A stretch of 44,844 nucleotides of DNA from Ruminococcus_G sp050944435 (GTDB taxonomy: Bacteria; Bacillota; Clostridia; Lachnospirales; Lachnospiraceae). The position numbers were made by a program, and so were the translations under genes. Position 1 is the first letter of the stretch. The number at the start of each line of letters is the position of its first letter. Below the pieces are notes generated by a model that was given only the letters and a program-made list of their open reading frames with translations, ran no database searches and was not told the DNA's origin. This document shows, one piece after another, positions 40,862-44,844 of the stretch. Location: the NCBI GenBank assembly GCA_050944435.1, contig JBMNRB010000023.1, positions 1 to 44,844 on the forward strand, given 5' to 3'.

Positions 40862-42628
40862 ATGAGCAAAGGCACAATAAAGAAAGTAGCAGGTCCGCTG
40901 GTCATCGCTGAAGGGATGCGGGATGCCAACATGTTTGACGTGGTGCGTGTCAGCAGTCAGCGATTGATTGGTGAAATTATAGAGATACACGGGGATCAGG
41001 CTTCCATACAGGTATATGAAGAGACTTCTGGTCTGGGACCGGGAGAACCGGTGGAATCCATGGGCGTACCCCTTTCCGTAGAACTGGGGCCGGGGCTGAT
41101 TTCCAGTATCTACGACGGTATTCAAAGACCTCTGGATGAGATCATGAAGATATCCGGCAATAATCTGAAGAGGGGGGTGGAAGTTCCTTCTCTGAAACGG
41201 GACAAGAAATGGAATTTTGTGCCGACGGTGCAGCCGGGCGAGAAAGTGCAGCCGGGGGATGTCATCGGCACGGTGCAGGAGACATCGTCTGTGGAGCAGA
41301 AAATCATGGTTCCCTATCCGGTCAGCGGAAAGATAAAAAGTATTCAGGAAGGCGAATTTACGGTGGAAGAAACCGTGGCAGTGGTGGAAACCAAAACCGG
41401 AGAAAAGCCGCTGACCCTGATGCAGAAATGGCCCGTAAGACAGGGACGTCCTTATCAGAAAAAGCTGTCTCCCAATGTTCCGCTGGTGACGGGGCAGCGG
41501 GTAATCGATACCTTTTTCCCCATAGCCAAAGGCGGTGTGGCAGCGGTTCCGGGTCCCTTTGGAAGCGGGAAAACAGTAATTCAGCATCAGCTGGCCAAGT
41601 GGGCGGAGGCTGATATTGTGGTGTATATTGGATGCGGAGAGCGCGGCAATGAGATGACCGACGTATTGAATGAATTTCCGGAGCTGAAAGATCCAAAGAC
41701 GGGACGCTCCCTGATGGAACGGACGGTACTCATCGCCAATACATCAGATATGCCGGTGGCGGCCAGAGAGGCATCCATCTATACGGGAATTACCATTGCA
41801 GAATATTTCCGGGATATGGGGTATTCGGTGGCGCTGATGGCGGACTCCACCTCACGATGGGCAGAAGCCCTGCGTGAGATGTCGGGACGTCTGGAGGAAA
41901 TGCCCGGTGAGGAAGGATATCCGGCTTATCTGGGCAGCCGTCTGGCTCAGTTTTACGAGCGGGCCGGCCATGTGATTTCTCTGGGAAAAGAAGGCAGAGA
42001 AGGAGCCCTTTCGGTTATCGGCGCTGTTTCTCCTCCGGGAGGCGATATTTCTGAACCTGTTTCTCAGGCAACGCTGCGAATTGTAAAAGTATTCTGGGGA
42101 TTGGATTCTGCGCTGGCTTATAAGCGGCATTTTCCGGCCATTAACTGGCTGACCAGTTATTCCCAGTATCTGGATAGTCTGGGGAACTGGTTTGACGATC
42201 ATGTATCCGGCGACTGGATGGAAAACCGGCAGAAGCTGATGAGTCTTTTGCAGGACGAAGCAGAGCTGGAGGAGATTGTAAAGATGGTAGGCATGGACGC
42301 TCTGTCGCCCACGGATCGTCTGAAAATGGAAGCTGCCCGTTCGGTGAGGGAGGATTTCCTCCATCAGAACTCCTTCCATGAGATTGATACGTATACCTCC
42401 CTGGAAAAACAGCTTCTGCTGATGCGGCTGGTGATTGCGTATTATGAAAAGGCCAAGGAAGCGCTGGACAAAGGCGCGCCCATTCATGGGCTGCTGAATA
42501 TGGCGGTTCGTGAGAGAATCGGCCGATATAAATACACGCCGGAGGCAGAGATTGAGAAAGAGTATGCAGCGATCTGCGACGAATTAACATCAGAAATCGC
42601 AGGCCAGATGGGAAAGGGGGATGACTGA
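40862..42628 (+). CDS. ntpA: V-type ATPase catalytic subunit A
   Basis: The catalytic ATPase subunit, 588 residues. It has the beta-barrel domain, the non-homologous bulge region typical of A subunits (about 110-185) and Walker A GPFGSGKTV (231-239). The catalytic glutamate lies in GCGERGNEMTDVL, followed by SLMADSTSRWAEALREMSGRLEEMPGEEGYPAYL. These features separate it from F-type beta chains. The start is uncertain: the ATG at 40862 gives the conserved MSKGTIKKVAGPLV, while GTG at 40850 or 40856 is in frame near AAAGG. The stop overlaps ntpB by one base. Confidence 0.94.
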   Translation: MSKGTIKKVAGPLVIAEGMRDANMFDVVRVSSQRLIGEIIEIHGDQASIQVYEETSGLGPGEPVESMGVPLSVELGPGLISSIYDGIQRPLDEIMKISGNNLKRGVEVPSLKRDKKWNFVPTVQPGEKVQPGDVIGTVQETSSVEQKIMVPYPVSGKIKSIQEGEFTVEETVAVVETKTGEKPLTLMQKWPVRQGRPYQKKLSPNVPLVTGQRVIDTFFPIAKGGVAAVPGPFGSGKTVIQHQLAKWAEADIVVYIGCGERGNEMTDVLNEFPELKDPKTGRSLMERTVLIANTSDMPVAAREASIYTGITIAEYFRDMGYSVALMADSTSRWAEALREMSGRLEEMPGEEGYPAYLGSRLAQFYERAGHVISLGKEGREGALSVIGAVSPPGGDISEPVSQATLRIVKVFWGLDSALAYKRHFPAINWLTSYSQYLDSLGNWFDDHVSGDWMENRQKLMSLLQDEAELEEIVKMVGMDALSPTDRLKMEAARSVREDFLHQNSFHEIDTYTSLEKQLLLMRLVIAYYEKAKEALDKGAPIHGLLNMAVRERIGRYKYTPEAEIEKEYAAICDELTSEIAGQMGKGDD

Positions 42629-44007
42629 TGCCAAAGGAGTACAGAACAATACAGGAAGTCGCAGGCCCTCTGATGCTGGTTCGCGGCGTGGAACATGTTA
42701 CCTATGATGAATTGGGAGAAATTCAGCTGGCCAATGGAGAAGTCCGCCGGTGCAAGGTGCTGGAGGTTAATGGAAATGATGTGCTGGTGCAGTTATTTGA
42801 AAGCTCCACAGGCATCAACTTGTCCAACAGTAAAGTAAGATTTTTGGGAAAGAGTATGGAACTGGGAGTTTCAGAAGACATGCTGGGACGAGTGTTTGAC
42901 GGTCTGGGACGCCCCATCGACGGGGGACCGGAGATTCTTCCGGAAGCCCGTATGGATATTAATGGTCTTCCCATGAATCCGGCGGCCAGAAGCTATCCGG
43001 AAGAATTTATTCAGACCGGTATTTCTGCCATTGACGGATTAAATACATTGGTTCGCGGTCAGAAGCTGCCTATTTTCTCAGCTTCCGGTCTTCCCCATGC
43101 AAATCTGGCTGCTCAGATAGCCCGCCAGGCTAAGGTAAGAGGAACCCAGGAACCTTTCGCCGTTGTATTTGCAGCTTTGGGAATTACCTTCGAGGAATCC
43201 AATTTCTTTATTGAGAGTTTCAAGGAGACGGGAGCCATTGACCGGACGGTACTGTTTATCAACCTGGCCAATGATCCGGCCATTGAGAGAATTGCCACTC
43301 CCCAGATGGCGCTGACGGCGGCAGAATACCTGGCTTTTGAAAAGGATATGCATGTGCTGGTAATTCTGACGGATATTACCAATTATGCGGACGCTCTCAG
43401 GGAAGTGTCGGCGGCCCGCAAGGAAGTGCCGGGACGCCGGGGATATCCCGGATATATGTATACAAATCTGGCTTCCATCTATGAAAGAGCCGGGCGGCAG
43501 AAAGGAAAGAATGGCAGTATCACCATGATCCCCATTCTTACTATGCCGGAGGATGACAAAACCCATCCAATTCCTGACCTTACCGGTTATATTACAGAAG
43601 GTCAGATTATCCTGAGCCGGGATCTCTATCGTAAGGGGATCAAACCGCCCATCGATGTGCTGCCCTCTCTGTCCCGTCTGAAAGATAAGGGAATCGGAGA
43701 AGGGAAGACCCGGGCTGATCACTCCAATACCATGAATCAGTTGTTTGCCGCTTATGCCAGAGGAAAAGACGCCAAAGAGCTGATGGTGATTCTGGGAGAG
43801 GCGGCGCTGTCGGATATTGACCTGATCTATGCCAGATTTGCAGATGCCTTTGAACAGAAGTATGTTTCACAGGGATATGACGCCAACCGGGATATTGAAG
43901 AAACGCTGGAGATCGGATGGGAACTTCTGTCCATGCTGCCCAGAAGCGAGCTGAAACGAATCGATGATAAATTCCTGGATCAGTATTATCAGACTGGAAA
44001 GGAGTGA
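42628..44007 (+). CDS. ntpB: V-type ATPase non-catalytic subunit B
   Basis: The 459-residue regulatory subunit alternates with A in the head. It lacks the Walker A lysine motif, having IFSASGLPHANLAAQIARQ instead, as expected for B subunits. LGRVFDGLGRPIDGGPEI, VFAALGITFEESNFF and LPSLSRLKDKGIGEGKTRADHS are family blocks. GGGGATG precedes the ATG, which overlaps the ntpA stop (TGATG). Length is normal. Confidence 0.94.
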   Translation: MPKEYRTIQEVAGPLMLVRGVEHVTYDELGEIQLANGEVRRCKVLEVNGNDVLVQLFESSTGINLSNSKVRFLGKSMELGVSEDMLGRVFDGLGRPIDGGPEILPEARMDINGLPMNPAARSYPEEFIQTGISAIDGLNTLVRGQKLPIFSASGLPHANLAAQIARQAKVRGTQEPFAVVFAALGITFEESNFFIESFKETGAIDRTVLFINLANDPAIERIATPQMALTAAEYLAFEKDMHVLVILTDITNYADALREVSAARKEVPGRRGYPGYMYTNLASIYERAGRQKGKNGSITMIPILTMPEDDKTHPIPDLTGYITEGQIILSRDLYRKGIKPPIDVLPSLSRLKDKGIGEGKTRADHSNTMNQLFAAYARGKDAKELMVILGEAALSDIDLIYARFADAFEQKYVSQGYDANRDIEETLEIGWELLSMLPRSELKRIDDKFLDQYYQTGKE

Positions 44008-44013
44008 CAGGCT

Positions 44014-44676
44014 TTGGCACAGACACAGGTAAATCCGACCCGGATGGAGCTGACAAGGCTGAAAAAGAAGCTGGTGACAGCTACCCGGGGCCATAAGCTT
44101 TTGAAGGATAAACGGGATGAACTGATGCGGCAGTTTATGGATCTGGTGAAAGAGAACATGAGACTGCGGGAAAAGGTGGAGAAGGGAATTCTTTCCGCCA
44201 ATCAGAATTTTGTCATCGCCAGAGCCAGTATGACAGCGGAGGCCATGCACACAGCGCTTCTGGCGCCAAAGCAGGAGGTTTATCTGGAACCGGATCGGAA
44301 AAATGTCATGAGCGTGGATATACCGGTATTTGATTACAGAACCAGAACGCCGGATGACAATGATATCTATTCCTATGGGTTTGCCTTTACCTCCAGTGAT
44401 CTGGACGATGCGGTAAAATCCCTGGCGGATATTCTGCCGGATATGATCCGGCTTGCTGAATGCGAGAAATCCTGTCAGCTTATGGCTGCTGAGATTGAAA
44501 AAACCAGAAGGAGAGTGAATGCGCTGGAGCATGTGATCATTCCCGAGACACAAAACAACATTAAGTATATTACCATGAAGCTGGATGAAAATGAGAGAAG
44601 TACCCAGATCCGGCTGATGAAGGTAAAGGATATGATGTTGGAAGAAGCGCATGGATACAGTAAAAAAGAGTATTGA
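44014..44676 (+). CDS. ntpD: V-type ATPase subunit D (central rotor shaft)
   Basis: The 220-residue coiled-coil shaft rotates inside the A3B3 head. The N-terminal NPTRMELTRLKKKLVTATRGHKLLKDKRDELMRQF and C-terminal RRVNALEHVIIPETQNNIKYITMKLDENER are strongly conserved in V/A-type D subunits. The start codon is TTG at 44014, supported by AAGGAG nine bases upstream; no ATG lies nearby before the conserved region. It is the last gene of the operon and is followed at once by the terminator. Confidence 0.93.
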   Translation: MAQTQVNPTRMELTRLKKKLVTATRGHKLLKDKRDELMRQFMDLVKENMRLREKVEKGILSANQNFVIARASMTAEAMHTALLAPKQEVYLEPDRKNVMSVDIPVFDYRTRTPDDNDIYSYGFAFTSSDLDDAVKSLADILPDMIRLAECEKSCQLMAAEIEKTRRRVNALEHVIIPETQNNIKYITMKLDENERSTQIRLMKVKDMMLEEAHGYSKKEY

Positions 44677-44680
44677 AAAG

Positions 44681-44715
44681 AGGACTGAATCTGAAAAAGG
44701 ATTCAGTCCTTTTTT
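44681..44715 (+). terminator. Terminator of the V-type ATPase operon
   Basis: AGGACTGAATC (44681-44691) pairs perfectly over 11 bp with GATTCAGTCCT (44700-44710) around an eight-base loop, followed by five more T. It starts five bases after the ntpD stop. The group II intron begins four bases after the T run. Confidence 0.9.
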
Positions 44716-44718
44716 AAT

Positions 44719-44844
44719 GTGTGCGCCTGGCGGCGCACGTTTCTTAAGGGTGAAAGTCCCAAATCCGCCCGGTAGTGGGAAGGATATAGCCGAAGGCAAG
44801 GGTGTTGCAGGTGACTGCAAATCTGAAGGAAGCTGGATGTGGGG
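44719..44844 (+). mobile_element. Group II intron, 5' end of domain I (probably class IIC), cut by window end
   Basis: The sequence begins GTGTGCGCC, the consensus 5' end of group II introns. It then shows GGGTGAAAGTCCC (44749-44761), GAAGGCAAGGGTGT (44792-44805) and GCAAATCTGAAGGAAGCTGG (44817-44836), landmarks of bacterial domain I as in the Oceanobacillus iheyensis IIC intron. Class IIC introns insert just downstream of terminator hairpins, as seen here. Class assignment rests on this location and motif similarity. The reverse transcriptase and 3' end would lie beyond the window. Host genes are not interrupted. Confidence 0.85.

Noticed and set aside
43867..44820. Long minus-strand open frame opposite ntpB/ntpD and the intron start
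   Set aside because: It spans the terminator and the intron boundary and opposes two conserved genes; its composition is that of a shadow frame.

Overview
The window looks like chromosome of an anaerobic Clostridia species, most likely Lachnospiraceae. The evidence is the V-type ATPase operon in clostridial order, AGGAGG-type ribosome binding sites, Gram-positive lipoprotein and ABC importer architecture, TTGACA/TATAAT promoters, and a catabolic gene mix typical of gut Firmicutes. No rRNA, tRNA, CRISPR array or phage gene was seen.

Layout. (1) 1-253: an upstream terminator and no recognisable gene. (2) 254-10096: a sugar-isomerase-like TIM barrel on the minus strand, then a plus-strand inositol catabolic operon: iolD, iolE, two CoA-transferase subunits, a 3-hydroxyacyl-CoA dehydrogenase, iolC, iolJ, iolB and a Gfo/Idh/MocA oxidoreductase. 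(3) 10115-15843: a complete urease operon, ureA-B-C-ureI-ureE-F-G-D, with a perfect promoter followed at once by a strong hairpin. (4) 15854-20381: two LacI-family regulators, a URO-D superfamily protein and a second TIM-barrel isomerase-like protein. (5) 20813-25410: a sugar ABC importer (ATPase, permease, lipoprotein) with an embedded iolG-like inositol dehydrogenase. (6) 25533-33466: a TauE-like membrane protein, an AraC regulator, a MacAB-like adaptor/ABC exporter and a second URO-D protein. (7) 33498-35802: a decayed ABC ATPase-permease gene on the minus strand. (8) 36012-44715: a nine-gene V-type ATPase operon. (9) 44719-44844: the 5' end of a group II intron placed just after the ATPase terminator.

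How they fit. Regions 2 and 5 together give a nearly whole inositol pathway: import, oxidation by the IolG homologue, dehydration by IolE, ring opening by IolD, isomerisation by IolB, phosphorylation by IolC and cleavage by IolJ to dihydroxyacetone phosphate and malonate semialdehyde. No iolA (semialdehyde dehydrogenase) is present. CoA-transferase and 3-hydroxyacyl-CoA dehydrogenase genes sit inside the operon instead, which suggests a reductive CoA-dependent fate for the C3 product. The V-ATPase proteolipid keeps the residues known to bind Na+ in Enterococcus hirae NtpK, so a sodium pump is likely. The urease operon carries its own urea channel and all the usual accessory genes but no nickel transporter.

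The most novel regulatory signal is a 33-bp element found twice, upstream of the AraC gene and upstream of the second URO-D gene. It is built from two direct repeats 21 bp apart and is probably the AraC protein's binding site.
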